NCBI RefSeq assembly: GCF_947495315.1 | Contig: NZ_CANLYD010000018.1 | Coordinates: 1-64,000 of the forward strand | DNA from: an uncultured Aquimarina sp. | GTDB taxonomy: Bacteria; Bacteroidota; Bacteroidia; Flavobacteriales; Flavobacteriaceae | Length of the DNA stretch: 64,000 nucleotides | Direction: 5' to 3' | Shown: positions 55,948 through 63,867 of the stretch, piece after piece | How the letters are laid out: the number at the start of each line of letters is the position of its first letter | Numbering within the stretch: the stretch's first letter is position 1 | Translations under genes and position numbers: made by a program | Notes under the pieces: generated by a model | Database searches by the model: none | The model's input: only the letters and a program-made list of their open reading frames with translations | Told to the model about the DNA's origin: nothing

Positions 55948-56359
55948 AGTTGTTTTTTAATAGAAGGTTTGTGAGATAGCTTACTATTTAATCAATTAGG
56001 TCTCGACTCCGCTCGATCTGACAGATCAATCATAAATAAGATTCGATTAACCCGTTGTGCATTTAGGTATTTTTGGGATAAGATTGGTCAGTTCGAGTGC
56101 TTCGACTTTAGGAGAAGTGTATCGAGAATAGAATTTTAATCCAAAAAAAGCTGTTCTCGATACATTTTGTCTTCATTTCATTTAGACAAAACACTCGAAT
56201 TGATGCTTTTTTTTAACATAATCATTTCTAAATGCACAACAGGTTCTATTAATAAATTTGTAAGGCTGAAATACGTTCAAACTAAAAATCGTATTTTTCT
56301 AACCATCTAACCATCTAACCATCTAACCATCTAACCATCTAACCATCTAACCATCTAAC
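55948..56359. other. Repeat-rich intergenic region
   Basis: No gene was seen in these 412 bases. The region contains a four-way-junction inverted repeat (56088-56203) and an octamer array (56299-56360), described separately. It lies between the SulP gene (+) and a minus-strand gene, so it also holds both 3' ends. Confidence 0.6.
56088..56203. repeat. Compound inverted repeat folding as a four-way junction
   Basis: An outer stem TCAGTTCGAGTG (56088-56099) / CACTCGAATTGA (56192-56203), with one G-U pair, encloses three arms: CTTC/GAAG (56100-56117, 10-base loop), TGTATCGAGAA/TTCTCGATACA (56118-56164, perfect 11 bp) and TTTTGTCT/AGACAAAA (56165-56191, perfect 8 bp). The arms meet with no unpaired bases. 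The TTCGAGTG type resembles REP-like sequences of flavobacteria. It may be a mobile, IS-less repeat or a terminator. Confidence 0.7.
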
Positions 56360-56360
56360 C
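56299..56360. repeat. Octamer tandem repeat CTAACCAT
   Basis: About 7.75 perfect copies of CTAACCAT (GGTTAGAT on the other strand, telomere-like). The last bases reach the stop codon of the minus-strand gene at 56360, so the array starts directly after that gene. Copy number could vary by slippage without changing the protein. Confidence 0.9.
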
Positions 56361-57325
56361 TACTTCTCATATACGTGGGTTTTTATACCCATTCCATAAT
56401 TCATAAATCCTTTTTGGATTAGAGTGTTGTTCTCGCTGTATTTTTTGTCGAAACATTGCCATGTTCTATTTTTAAAGAATATTCTTCTCGTGAAGGTAAT
56501 ATTATCTTCAATTTTATCGGTAAAAGGGAGTAAGGGCCTAAACGTAGTAGAAATTTTCACGATTCCTTTACGGGTTTCCACTTCGTGATATTTTTTAGTA
56601 TGCTGAAGTTTTCCTTCTTTATCTGTATATCCTAATACTTGGATAGAGATAAAAACACCATTCTTAGGAATAAACACCTTGTATTCAGAAATATCAAGCT
56701 CAAAATTGGTTTTATCCTTATTTGTGATTCTAAAGATAATATCATCACCTGATAATCTTTTACCAGGAGAACCATTATCATTTTCATAGAATTGCATTTT
56801 AAACAAGGTAGAAAAAGATTGCTTTCTACCAGAAGAAGATCCGCTAGAAGTTTCCATCATTACGGGCAAAAACACTGAAGCTATTTTAGTAGACTTTAAA
56901 GGATCTCTTGGAAAAAATACAGCAATTTCAGACTCTACTGTAGGTAACCAACATCTAAAGTAATCATCATGCACTTTAGAATTCTTTTTCTTTGTTTTGT
57001 ATTTGCCTAAATTTTCGGCTTTTACTACTACTTCTTGGAGTTCAGCTATATCTGGTGTTAATAAAATGGTTTTAGGTAAATTTCTTGTGCTTAGACCTTT
57101 TTCTTTATATCCAAGTGCTGATATAAATAATGAATCTATATCCTTATATCTTTTTTGTGAAAATTTAAAAACTCCATCAGCATCAGCAAATAACCCATTA
57201 CCATTTCCAAATGAAATAGTTGCATATGATATGGGGAATTTTTGTTCTGCATCTTGTATTGTGTATACCTGGGCATAAATGCCTTCAAACATTAGTAATA
57301 CAAGTATAAGGGATACTATTTTCAT
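56360..57325 (-). CDS. Secreted carboxypeptidase-regulatory-like protein
   Basis: A 321-residue exported protein with a signal peptide to about residue 19 (GIYAQ). Residues 20-90 form a CarboxypepD_reg-like domain (QKFPISYATISFGNGNGLFADADGVF), of the kind found before TonB-dependent barrels and surface proteins. The remaining part is beta-rich and has no recognised family. The stop codon is flanked by the octamer array. Confidence 0.78.
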   Translation of the reverse strand: MKIVSLILVLLMFEGIYAQVYTIQDAEQKFPISYATISFGNGNGLFADADGVFKFSQKRYKDIDSLFISALGYKEKGLSTRNLPKTILLTPDIAELQEVVVKAENLGKYKTKKKNSKVHDDYFRCWLPTVESEIAVFFPRDPLKSTKIASVFLPVMMETSSGSSSGRKQSFSTLFKMQFYENDNGSPGKRLSGDDIIFRITNKDKTNFELDISEYKVFIPKNGVFISIQVLGYTDKEGKLQHTKKYHEVETRKGIVKISTTFRPLLPFTDKIEDNITFTRRIFFKNRTWQCFDKKYSENNTLIQKGFMNYGMGIKTHVYEK

Positions 57326-57544
57326 AGGAGGTTAGGGGCTTTAAATATTGGGTCAAATTAATGAAAATAATTTAAAACTATAATTGATCTAACTAATCTC
57401 ATAACGTCTTATTGTTTTCATCATTACATTTCTTATTTTTTTATTATCAAAAAGAAAGCCAAAAAAATGAAAATCGGTAGTGAACCAGATCTATTTTTTA
57501 GAATAATGTATTTTGATTTGGCAAATAGATAGCGTAACAAGTTT

Positions 57545-57552
57545 TATCTTTG
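57545..57552 (+). promoter_or_regulatory. -7 box TATCTTTG of DMT gene
   Basis: An exact TAnnTTTG match 42 bp upstream of the TTG start codon, with a TTTG at 57517-57520 24 bases upstream as a possible -33 element. Confidence 0.45.
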
Positions 57553-57594
57553 ATCCTGTAGATTATATCTATTAGATGTTAAAAAAATAAGTAT

Positions 57595-58428
57595 TTGAAA
57601 AAAGCCATCTATTTCATGATTCTGAGTACCGTATCCTTTACGGTTATGAATTTACTTGTTAAATATCTAGTTGGTTTTAGTGCGTATCAGCTTGTGTTTT
57701 TCAGATCTATAGGTACATTGTTTTTTACGATGCCGTTTTTGTTCTATAACAAGATTTCTATTCTTGGTAATCAAAAGAGATTACTCATATTTCGTGGTTT
57801 AGCAGGAGTGACTTCTATGGGGTTGTTTTTCATGTCTGTAGAATATCTTAAAATAGGTTCTGCAGTTTCTCTTAGATATCTTTCTCCCATTTTCGCAACC
57901 ATATTAGCAGTTATATTTCTCAGAGAGAAGGTGAAAAATATACAATGGTTATTTTTCTTACTTGCCTTTTTTGGTGTTTTGATCATCAAAGGTTTTGATG
58001 CAGATATTAATTCTTTTGGATTGTTGCTAATTGTTTTATCAGCTTTGTTTAGTGGTGTGGTGTACGTCTTAATTAATAAGATAGGTTTGCGAGATCATCC
58101 CGTAGTTATTGTAAATTATTTTATGTGGATTGCAACAATCTTAGGGGGAATTCTTTCTGTTTTTAATTGGAAGAAAACGCCAGAAGGGATCGAGTGGGGA
58201 TTATTATTAAGCTTAGGTGTTTTTGGTTATTTCGGACAATTATTTATGACAAAAGCTTTTCAATCACAGGTTACCAATAAGGTAGTTTCTCTAAAATATA
58301 TGGAAGTTATTTTCACTATGATAGCAGGGATTTTCTTGTTTGGCGACAAGTATCCTTTGTTAAGTATCTTAGGTACTGCTATGGTAATTACCGGATTGGT
58401 TCTTAATATGTTTTATCGACCGAAATAG
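57595..58428 (+). CDS. DMT (EamA) family transporter
   Basis: A 277-residue membrane protein with ten hydrophobic helices in two EamA repeats (YFMILSTVSFTVMNLLVKYL at the start; VFGYFGQLFMTKAFQSQVTNKV in the second). The TTG at 57595 is the likely start, because it gives the usual KKAIYFMI entry; the next ATG (57616) would remove the first basic residues. Metabolite or drug exporter of unknown substrate. Confidence 0.85.
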   Translation: MKKAIYFMILSTVSFTVMNLLVKYLVGFSAYQLVFFRSIGTLFFTMPFLFYNKISILGNQKRLLIFRGLAGVTSMGLFFMSVEYLKIGSAVSLRYLSPIFATILAVIFLREKVKNIQWLFFLLAFFGVLIIKGFDADINSFGLLLIVLSALFSGVVYVLINKIGLRDHPVVIVNYFMWIATILGGILSVFNWKKTPEGIEWGLLLSLGVFGYFGQLFMTKAFQSQVTNKVVSLKYMEVIFTMIAGIFLFGDKYPLLSILGTAMVITGLVLNMFYRPK

Positions 58429-58467
58429 AAGTTAATTATTTGACTTATAGATACTTATAATCTTTAG

Positions 58468-60081
58468 TTAAACTATTACTCCAGGTTTTTTATTTAATCC
58501 ACATTGTTCTACAAACTTGTTCGTAAATACTTCTCTTGTGTCTTCATTTAATAGTTCATTCCGAGAGTCTATCCAATGTTGTACGGTAGCAGCACCATAC
58601 ATTTTTTGTATCCTATTAAAATTGAGATTGAAATTTATTTTACCCCAATGTAATGTGTAAGGAATGTTTTTGGCTTCGAGTCTGTTCCATATTTTTTCAT
58701 AGAAATTTCTGGTAACTCCTGAATCTACTCCATCCAATTCTAAGACACATGTTTTTGGAAATTTTGTAAAACCTAATAACGCATTAGTACCTTTTACATA
58801 TCGCAAAGAAATTCCACCGGGAAAAGGATCACCTCCATCAATGATATTTAGTATTTCTTGTACAACTTTTGCGCTGTCTTTAATATCTATCCCTAATGCT
58901 GCACTTGCTACTTTTCCTCTAAACTTGGTATTGTTATAAGTTTCACCTATAGTACCTTCTAACGCAGCTGTTTCTTTGTACGCAAGAGGAAACAATAGAT
59001 TTACTAGACTTGGCACTAGTTTTACGGATAAAGCTCCCAGACTATCCATCATAGTCTGTATCAATCCTAGCAAGTCGTCACCGTACGTTAATCCATTGCT
59101 GTCTCTAGTTCTGCGAGTATAATCATCACGATATTTTCGCTTATATGCGACTTTTATGAACACTCCCTTATCGGTATCGTTAGGCTTAAAGTCATAGGGA
59201 TTGATAAGTACTTCGAAATGATATAATTCTCGATCAGGAGAAAACTGTGGAAAAGGAAGTAGGTTCTCAATAGCAGAAAAATCTTGCGTGTTCATCGTAT
59301 GTTTTAACGCTTCGTTATAAGCAATTTTATCAATACGATGTTCTTCTAATAAAAATTTAGGCTCAGTTTCTATCATTACTCCGTGAATGAAACCAAAGCT
59401 ACCAAAACTTACTATAGCTGAATTGAACATAGTATCATCTTGAATTCTTTCGGCTCCTAACCAATCAACAAATTTATCAGACATTACCGGATTAGAATGA
59501 CGTTCTAACCAAATATGTCTGTCCTTGCCAACGATTAGGTGTAATCCTACCACGAAATCTTGTAGTGCTCCCACATTAAATGCTGCTCCGTGTGTTCCTG
59601 TGGACAAGGCTCCGGCAATGGTTTGTCCATTGCTAGCTCCTGAAGCTTTAATAGATCTATTGGGTCTTTTTTCCTTTTCAAGTTTTGAGTTTAATTGCAG
59701 AATTGACATTCCACATTGTGTAAAAAAGAGGTTTTCTGGTGTCCCGCCTTTGTCTAAATAAGTATCATCGACATACGATTTGGAAACAGAGAAGGAGAGA
59801 CGTAAAGATTTAGTGTCGATGATTCCTCCTTCGGAGACTGCTACTTTAGAAAATGACCAACCACTGCCCATTGCTCTGAGGCGTATTTTGTTTTTAATTG
59901 CATGTCCGATCAACCATTGAATATTTTTAGTGGTCGCTTTATATTTTTCAGAGCTTTTAGATAAAGAATGATCATTTCTAATTTTAAAAGAAGCATCCTT
60001 AGTTAATTTCTGTGTAAAATTCTGATGTCTGTTTTCCCAAGATGTGATCGGTAATATCTCTATGCCTTTTGGTAATGCCAT
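58468..60081 (-). CDS. FAD-dependent sugar-lactone oxidase-like protein (ALO type)
   Basis: A 537-residue VAO-family flavoprotein with a PCMH FAD-binding domain in the first 230 residues (RAMGSGWSFSKVAVSEGGIID; NGQTIAGALSTGTHGAAF) and the C-terminal signature HWGKINFNL of D-arabinono-1,4-lactone oxidase / gulonolactone oxidase. The position that carries covalent FAD in many relatives (GxGHS) is GSGWS here, so FAD is probably non-covalent. It is unlike the cholesterol-oxidase-type protein at 19094. No signal peptide. Confidence 0.82.
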   Translation of the reverse strand: MALPKGIEILPITSWENRHQNFTQKLTKDASFKIRNDHSLSKSSEKYKATTKNIQWLIGHAIKNKIRLRAMGSGWSFSKVAVSEGGIIDTKSLRLSFSVSKSYVDDTYLDKGGTPENLFFTQCGMSILQLNSKLEKEKRPNRSIKASGASNGQTIAGALSTGTHGAAFNVGALQDFVVGLHLIVGKDRHIWLERHSNPVMSDKFVDWLGAERIQDDTMFNSAIVSFGSFGFIHGVMIETEPKFLLEEHRIDKIAYNEALKHTMNTQDFSAIENLLPFPQFSPDRELYHFEVLINPYDFKPNDTDKGVFIKVAYKRKYRDDYTRRTRDSNGLTYGDDLLGLIQTMMDSLGALSVKLVPSLVNLLFPLAYKETAALEGTIGETYNNTKFRGKVASAALGIDIKDSAKVVQEILNIIDGGDPFPGGISLRYVKGTNALLGFTKFPKTCVLELDGVDSGVTRNFYEKIWNRLEAKNIPYTLHWGKINFNLNFNRIQKMYGAATVQHWIDSRNELLNEDTREVFTNKFVEQCGLNKKPGVIV

Positions 60082-60109
60082 TTTAACTGTTTTTTAATTC
60101 TTGTGTGTA

Positions 60110-60433
60110 TTACAAATCCTCTATAGGTGTGTCTACTGGAGCACATTCCCATGCTACCGTCTGCGGTACTACGATGCCAATTGTTATTGCAGATATAAGG
60201 ATATAGCCTAAATTAGTGGAGCTAGTAACTGAGTTCATTCGTTTAGATTCGCAGCCGGGATCAATATCCTTTGGTGTTACCAATCCCCAAACATAACTCC
60301 AGGAAGTTTTAGTGTGTTTTACTACAGAATCATTGTCATACTCACTGACAACGCGTGTTGACATACAGCTTTGACAACATAGAATAAGTATAAGCAATAA
60401 ACTTATACTTCGTAATCGAACATAATTTTGCAT
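60110..60433 (-). CDS. Small Bor-like lipoprotein
   Basis: A 107-residue lipoprotein with cysteines at 19, 20 and 23 in the signal region. The rest (TKTSWSYVWGLVTPKDIDPGCESKRMNSVTSST, then a hydrophobic GYILISAITIGIVVPQTVAW) resembles Bor/Iss-type proteins. It is co-oriented with and 28 bp downstream of the ALO-type gene. The family call is tentative. Confidence 0.65.
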   Translation of the reverse strand: MQNYVRLRSISLLLILILCCQSCMSTRVVSEYDNDSVVKHTKTSWSYVWGLVTPKDIDPGCESKRMNSVTSSTNLGYILISAITIGIVVPQTVAWECAPVDTPIEDL

Positions 60434-60598
60434 ACCTCATAATTTTTAGAGGCAATTAGACGGGTGTTGGGTGTGAATACGTTATGAGTTAAAAATAAGC
60501 ATATAAAATATGTTTAAAAAGGGGGTTTTAACTGTTTTTTTTAAGATTTTATTTCTTGGTGATTAATATCTTTATAAAGAATAGTAACTACTTTTAAA

Positions 60599-60614
60599 GT
60601 ATAATTTTTTATAC
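60599..60614. promoter_or_regulatory. HipB-like operator 1
   Basis: Perfect GTATA-N6-TATAC palindrome; first of four upstream of the antitoxin gene. Confidence 0.6.
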
Positions 60615-60639
60615 ATTAAATAATTATATTGATTTTAAG

Positions 60640-60655
60640 GTATACTAATATGTAC
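60640..60655. promoter_or_regulatory. HipB-like operator 2 (imperfect)
   Basis: GTATA-N6-TGTAC, one change in the right half. It starts 41 bp after operator 1. Confidence 0.45.
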
Positions 60656-60683
60656 TTTAGTATATTTGTAATAACTAATGCTT

Positions 60684-60709
60684 ATTAAGTATAGTATTTT
60701 ATACTTAAT
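60684..60709. promoter_or_regulatory. HipB-like operator 3
   Basis: The best copy: ATTAAGTATA and TATACTTAAT form 10-bp perfect arms around six bases. The GTATA core starts 49 bp after that of operator 2. Confidence 0.65.
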
Positions 60710-60728
60710 TTATTTATACGATTATAAA

Positions 60729-60744
60729 GTATATTTTGATATAC
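60729..60744. promoter_or_regulatory. HipB-like operator 4
   Basis: Perfect GTATA-N6-TATAC, 40 bp after the core of operator 3 and 14 bp before the antitoxin start codon, where a bound repressor would block the promoter or ribosome binding. Confidence 0.6.
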
Positions 60745-60758
60745 ATTAAATTAAAGAT

Positions 60759-61088
60759 ATGGATTTAAATAGACTTTCTGATGATGATGTCTTATCAGAG
60801 CTTACACAACGTGTAAAAAAAAGAAGACTCAATCTCAATATAACACAAGAAGAGCTTTCTAAAAGAGCAGGAGTTCATGTACAGACGATCAAAAACTTTG
60901 AATCTGGTAAAGCAACAACCTTACTCACTTTTATTCAGATTTTAAGGGCATTTGGAGAACTTGATGCATTGAGTTTATTTTTGCCGGATCCGGGAATTAG
61001 TCCTATTGAATTATTGAAATTAAAAGGTAAAGAAAGAGAAAGGGCTTCAGGAAGTTCTAAAAATAAACCAAACAAATCATCATGGTAG
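60759..61088 (+). CDS. HipB-like XRE antitoxin
   Basis: A 109-residue helix-turn-helix protein (about 20-75: LNITQEELSKRAGVHVQTIKNFESGKATTLLTFIQILRAF). The C-terminus is basic and Ser/Lys-rich (GSSKNKPNKSSW). It overlaps the HipA-like gene by 7 bp, so expression is coupled. It is predicted to repress its own operon through the four upstream palindromes and to neutralise the HipA-like kinase. Confidence 0.88.
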   Translation: MDLNRLSDDDVLSELTQRVKKRRLNLNITQEELSKRAGVHVQTIKNFESGKATTLLTFIQILRAFGELDALSLFLPDPGISPIELLKLKGKERERASGSSKNKPNKSSW

Positions 61089-62368
61089 ATGTTATCAAAA
61101 TAACACTTTGGGGTCAAGAACTAGGTGCTTTAAGCTGGGATGCAGATAAGAAGTATGCTTCTTTTGAGTTTTTTTCTGATTTCTTGAAGAACAATTGGGA
61201 TGTTTCACCCATACATATGCCCATTCTTAATTCTGAGAAACGAATATATAGTTTTCCTCGTCTTAATGAAGATACCTATAAAGGATTACCCGGAATGTTA
61301 TCGGATGTATTACCGGATGATTTTGGGAATCGCTTGATTGATCAATGGTTATTGCTTAATGATATTCCCAAAGCTCAATTTACACCTTTAGATCGATTAT
61401 GCTATATCGGAACACGTGGAATGGGAGCCTTGGAGTTTCAACCCGCGAGAAATATTGGCAAGAAAATATCGAGTACCGTAGAAATAGATAAACTCGTAAC
61501 ACTTGCTCAAAAAGTACTGAATTCACGTGAGAAAATAGAACTAAATATCTCTGAAACCGAACACCTAAATGAATTAATCAAAGTAGGTACTTCTGCCGGA
61601 GGACAAAGAGCTAAGGCGATTATTGCATTTAATGCTACAACGAATGAAATTAGATCCGGACAAACCAATGTCCCGAAAGGATTCGAGCATTACCTTTTTA
61701 AATTTGATGGAGTGAGTGATGTATCTCTTGGTGATCCACAAGGATATGGTAGGATCGAATATGCATATTATTTGATGGCGCTGGATTTTGGAATTGATAT
61801 GGAACATTCTCGGTTGTTCGAAGAGCATGGTCGTGCACATTTTATGACCAAAAGATTTGATCGACTACCTAATAATGAGAAACTGCATATGCAAACATTA
61901 TGTTCACTAGCTCATTTCGATTATAAATCACCTGGAGCATACTCTTATGAAAATGCTTTCGAAATTATGAGACAACTTAGGTTACCTCATCAGGATGCTA
62001 TTCAATTGTATAAAAGAATGTTATTAAACGTTATCGCCAGAAATCAAGATGACCATACCAAAAATATTTCATTCCTAATGGATAAACAAGGTGTCTGGAA
62101 ACTAGCTCCGGCATATGATATTACGTATTCATATAACCCTACGGGGATATGGACTAGTCTGCATCAGATGTCTATAAACGGGAAAAGAGATGGTTTTAGG
62201 TTAAGTGACTTACTTGAAGTAGGAGATAAAATAAGTTATAAAAATAGTAAGGCTGAAATACAGCAAATTTTAGAAGTAGTAAATAACTGGAATCATTATG
62301 CTAATAAAGCGGGAATTCCTCCCGAACAGGCTGCTAAATTGCAAAAAGCATTTAGAACTGAGCTATAA
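61082..62368 (+). CDS. HipA-like serine/threonine kinase toxin
   Basis: A 428-residue HipA-family protein. The HipA N-terminal domain is followed by a Gly-rich loop GTSAGGQRAKAIIAF (about residue 168; its serine corresponds in position to the autophosphorylated S150 of HipA). The kinase signature NQDDHTKNISFLMD (about 322) and the metal-binding aspartate in APAYDITYS (about 345) are intact. In Escherichia coli HipA phosphorylates glutamyl-tRNA synthetase; the target here is unproven. The module is complete. Confidence 0.9.
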   Translation: MVDVIKITLWGQELGALSWDADKKYASFEFFSDFLKNNWDVSPIHMPILNSEKRIYSFPRLNEDTYKGLPGMLSDVLPDDFGNRLIDQWLLLNDIPKAQFTPLDRLCYIGTRGMGALEFQPARNIGKKISSTVEIDKLVTLAQKVLNSREKIELNISETEHLNELIKVGTSAGGQRAKAIIAFNATTNEIRSGQTNVPKGFEHYLFKFDGVSDVSLGDPQGYGRIEYAYYLMALDFGIDMEHSRLFEEHGRAHFMTKRFDRLPNNEKLHMQTLCSLAHFDYKSPGAYSYENAFEIMRQLRLPHQDAIQLYKRMLLNVIARNQDDHTKNISFLMDKQGVWKLAPAYDITYSYNPTGIWTSLHQMSINGKRDGFRLSDLLEVGDKISYKNSKAEIQQILEVVNNWNHYANKAGIPPEQAAKLQKAFRTEL

Positions 62369-62707
62369 TACAAAGCATTATATAATTTTATTAAGTAATC
62401 GGGTTTCGAGCGCCTCAATCCTCATTTGATATTCTTTTGAACCCTGAGGTTCTCGAAGGGTTAACTGCTATAATGATCAAGTGACACTAAGAATGTATAA
62501 GTGCTTACTATGGAAAATGTGATATAACTCAAAAAGAAAAATGAAGTCACTTTATAATAATTAATGAGCATACGAGTACCGAGAAATTTGGTGAATTATT
62601 TAGGGCAAATTACTCAAATTTGGTTACAATAAGTGGGGCAAAATGTTTTAATAAAGAAACTAAATTAAGTCTCATTGTACTCATACGCTCAAAAATATTA
62701 TGAATGT
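62369..62707. other. Intergenic region with imperfect inverted repeats
   Basis: No gene was seen in these 339 bases. It contains GAACC/GGTTC around CTGA (62439-62452) and a 14-base imperfect inverted repeat (62566-62579 with 62677-62690, two mismatches) whose arms lie 97 bp apart. The TTCGAG (62405-62410) resembles the outer arm of the repeat at 56088. Confidence 0.4.
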
Positions 62708-62959
62708 CTAATTAAAATCTTCTCTTAAATAGTACATTAACTTAGCTTTATCAGTGAAACTTTTTATAGCAATGATTTCTCCATTTAATTTATTATATAT
62801 TATTTCAGCAAAAAGAAAGTCTATATAAAAGACACTGTAGTAAAAATCACGGTTACCATCATTAATAGAAAAGAGGTGAATTCCCTTATTCCAGATATGA
62901 TGATATTTTTCTGATAAGTCTTGCGAATTGAAACGTTTTTCAAGGGTAGTTTTTTGCAT
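62708..62959 (-). CDS. Hypothetical small protein
   Basis: An 83-residue cytosolic protein (no signal peptide). It has a basic N-terminus and a strand-rich middle (FYYSVFYIDFLFAEIIYNKLNGEIIAI). No family was recognised. The codon pattern is consistent with a real gene, but the supporting evidence is limited. It lies divergent from the DUF2293 gene. Confidence 0.55.
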   Translation of the reverse strand: MQKTTLEKRFNSQDLSEKYHHIWNKGIHLFSINDGNRDFYYSVFYIDFLFAEIIYNKLNGEIIAIKSFTDKAKLMYYLREDFN

Positions 62960-63125
62960 AAGCAGGGTTTTAAAAATTTAAGGCAAGTACAATCTACGGA
63001 AAAACCGTAAGAAAACAAACATAAAAACTTAAAAAAACCAATAATTCCCCATTTGTTACTTGTAAATTTACTCAAAATCAATAAAAGTAGTTTTGATAAT
63101 TAATAGAGAGAATAGAATAATATCT

Positions 63126-63133
63126 TATTTTCG
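63126..63133 (+). promoter_or_regulatory. Putative -7 box TATTTTCG of DUF2293 gene
   Basis: One change from TAnnTTTG, 20 bp upstream of the TTG start codon. Confidence 0.3.
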
Positions 63134-63153
63134 CAGCCGAAAAATATATAGTA

Positions 63154-63822
63154 TTGGCTACTGTTTCTCAGAATATCTTTCTTACTAAAAAAGAAAAACT
63201 ACGTTGTATTTCTTGTGGTAAAAAAATTCCATTAGGGAAATCTTTTGTTGCAGAAAGTGAAAATCATAAAGGCACTTGTTTTAGTTGTTCTCCCTTTGTG
63301 GGTTATGTGCTATTACCTCCTGGAAATGTAGCAATGACCAGAAGGTCTAAGAAATATTCTACGCTTTGTGGAGTTGTTCTAGCTTGGAATCAGCGTAGAA
63401 AACGATATGAACGAAGAGGACAGCTGGTAGAGGAGGTTGCCATAGAAAAAGCACGCATAGCTTGCGAGAAAGATCAAGCATCAAGAGATCTTAAAAATAA
63501 AAAAGCGTCAATTGTACGAGCGGAGAAGGATCGCGAATTTATATTTAATTTTGCATTAGCGATTAGGGCTCAATATCCTAATTGTCCTGAAAAAAGGGAA
63601 TTTGCGATTGCCACACATGCTTGTGAAAAATATAGCGGAAGAGTTGGAAGAACAGCGGATGCAAAAGATTTTGACCCCAAAATGATTGACCTGGCGGTAG
63701 AAGCACATATTCGACATGTGGAAACGAATTATGACGAACAATTTGGTAAAGGAAAACGTAAAAAAGAAATCAGATCTGAGATACGATCCGATATTGATAC
63801 TGTTTTGAAAAAATGGAAATAG
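63154..63822 (+). CDS. DUF2293-like protein
   Basis: A 222-residue protein. The N-terminus has a Cys cluster (RCISCGKK...GTCFSCSPF), possibly a zinc ribbon. The middle is helical and charged (EEVAIEKARIACEKDQASRDL) and the C-terminal part (about 120-220) carries the DUF2293 segment REFAIATHACEKYSGRVGRTADAKDFDP. Start is TTG at 63154 (ATVSQNIF). Function unknown. Confidence 0.8.
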   Translation: MATVSQNIFLTKKEKLRCISCGKKIPLGKSFVAESENHKGTCFSCSPFVGYVLLPPGNVAMTRRSKKYSTLCGVVLAWNQRRKRYERRGQLVEEVAIEKARIACEKDQASRDLKNKKASIVRAEKDREFIFNFALAIRAQYPNCPEKREFAIATHACEKYSGRVGRTADAKDFDPKMIDLAVEAHIRHVETNYDEQFGKGKRKKEIRSEIRSDIDTVLKKWK

Positions 63823-63867
63823 TAGGTTTAAGAAGGTTTTATTCTCTATTTTTAAGGATAAAACTAC

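Larger units (their letters stand above)
60434..60758. other. hipBA promoter-operator region
   Basis: These 325 bases hold no gene. The right two thirds are AT-rich and contain four copies of the inverted repeat GTATA-N6-TATAC, annotated separately, ending 15 bp before the hipB start codon. Confidence 0.7.

Noticed and set aside
56299..56360. CRISPR array
   Set aside because: Units are 8 bp, adjacent and without spacers; no cas genes nearby.
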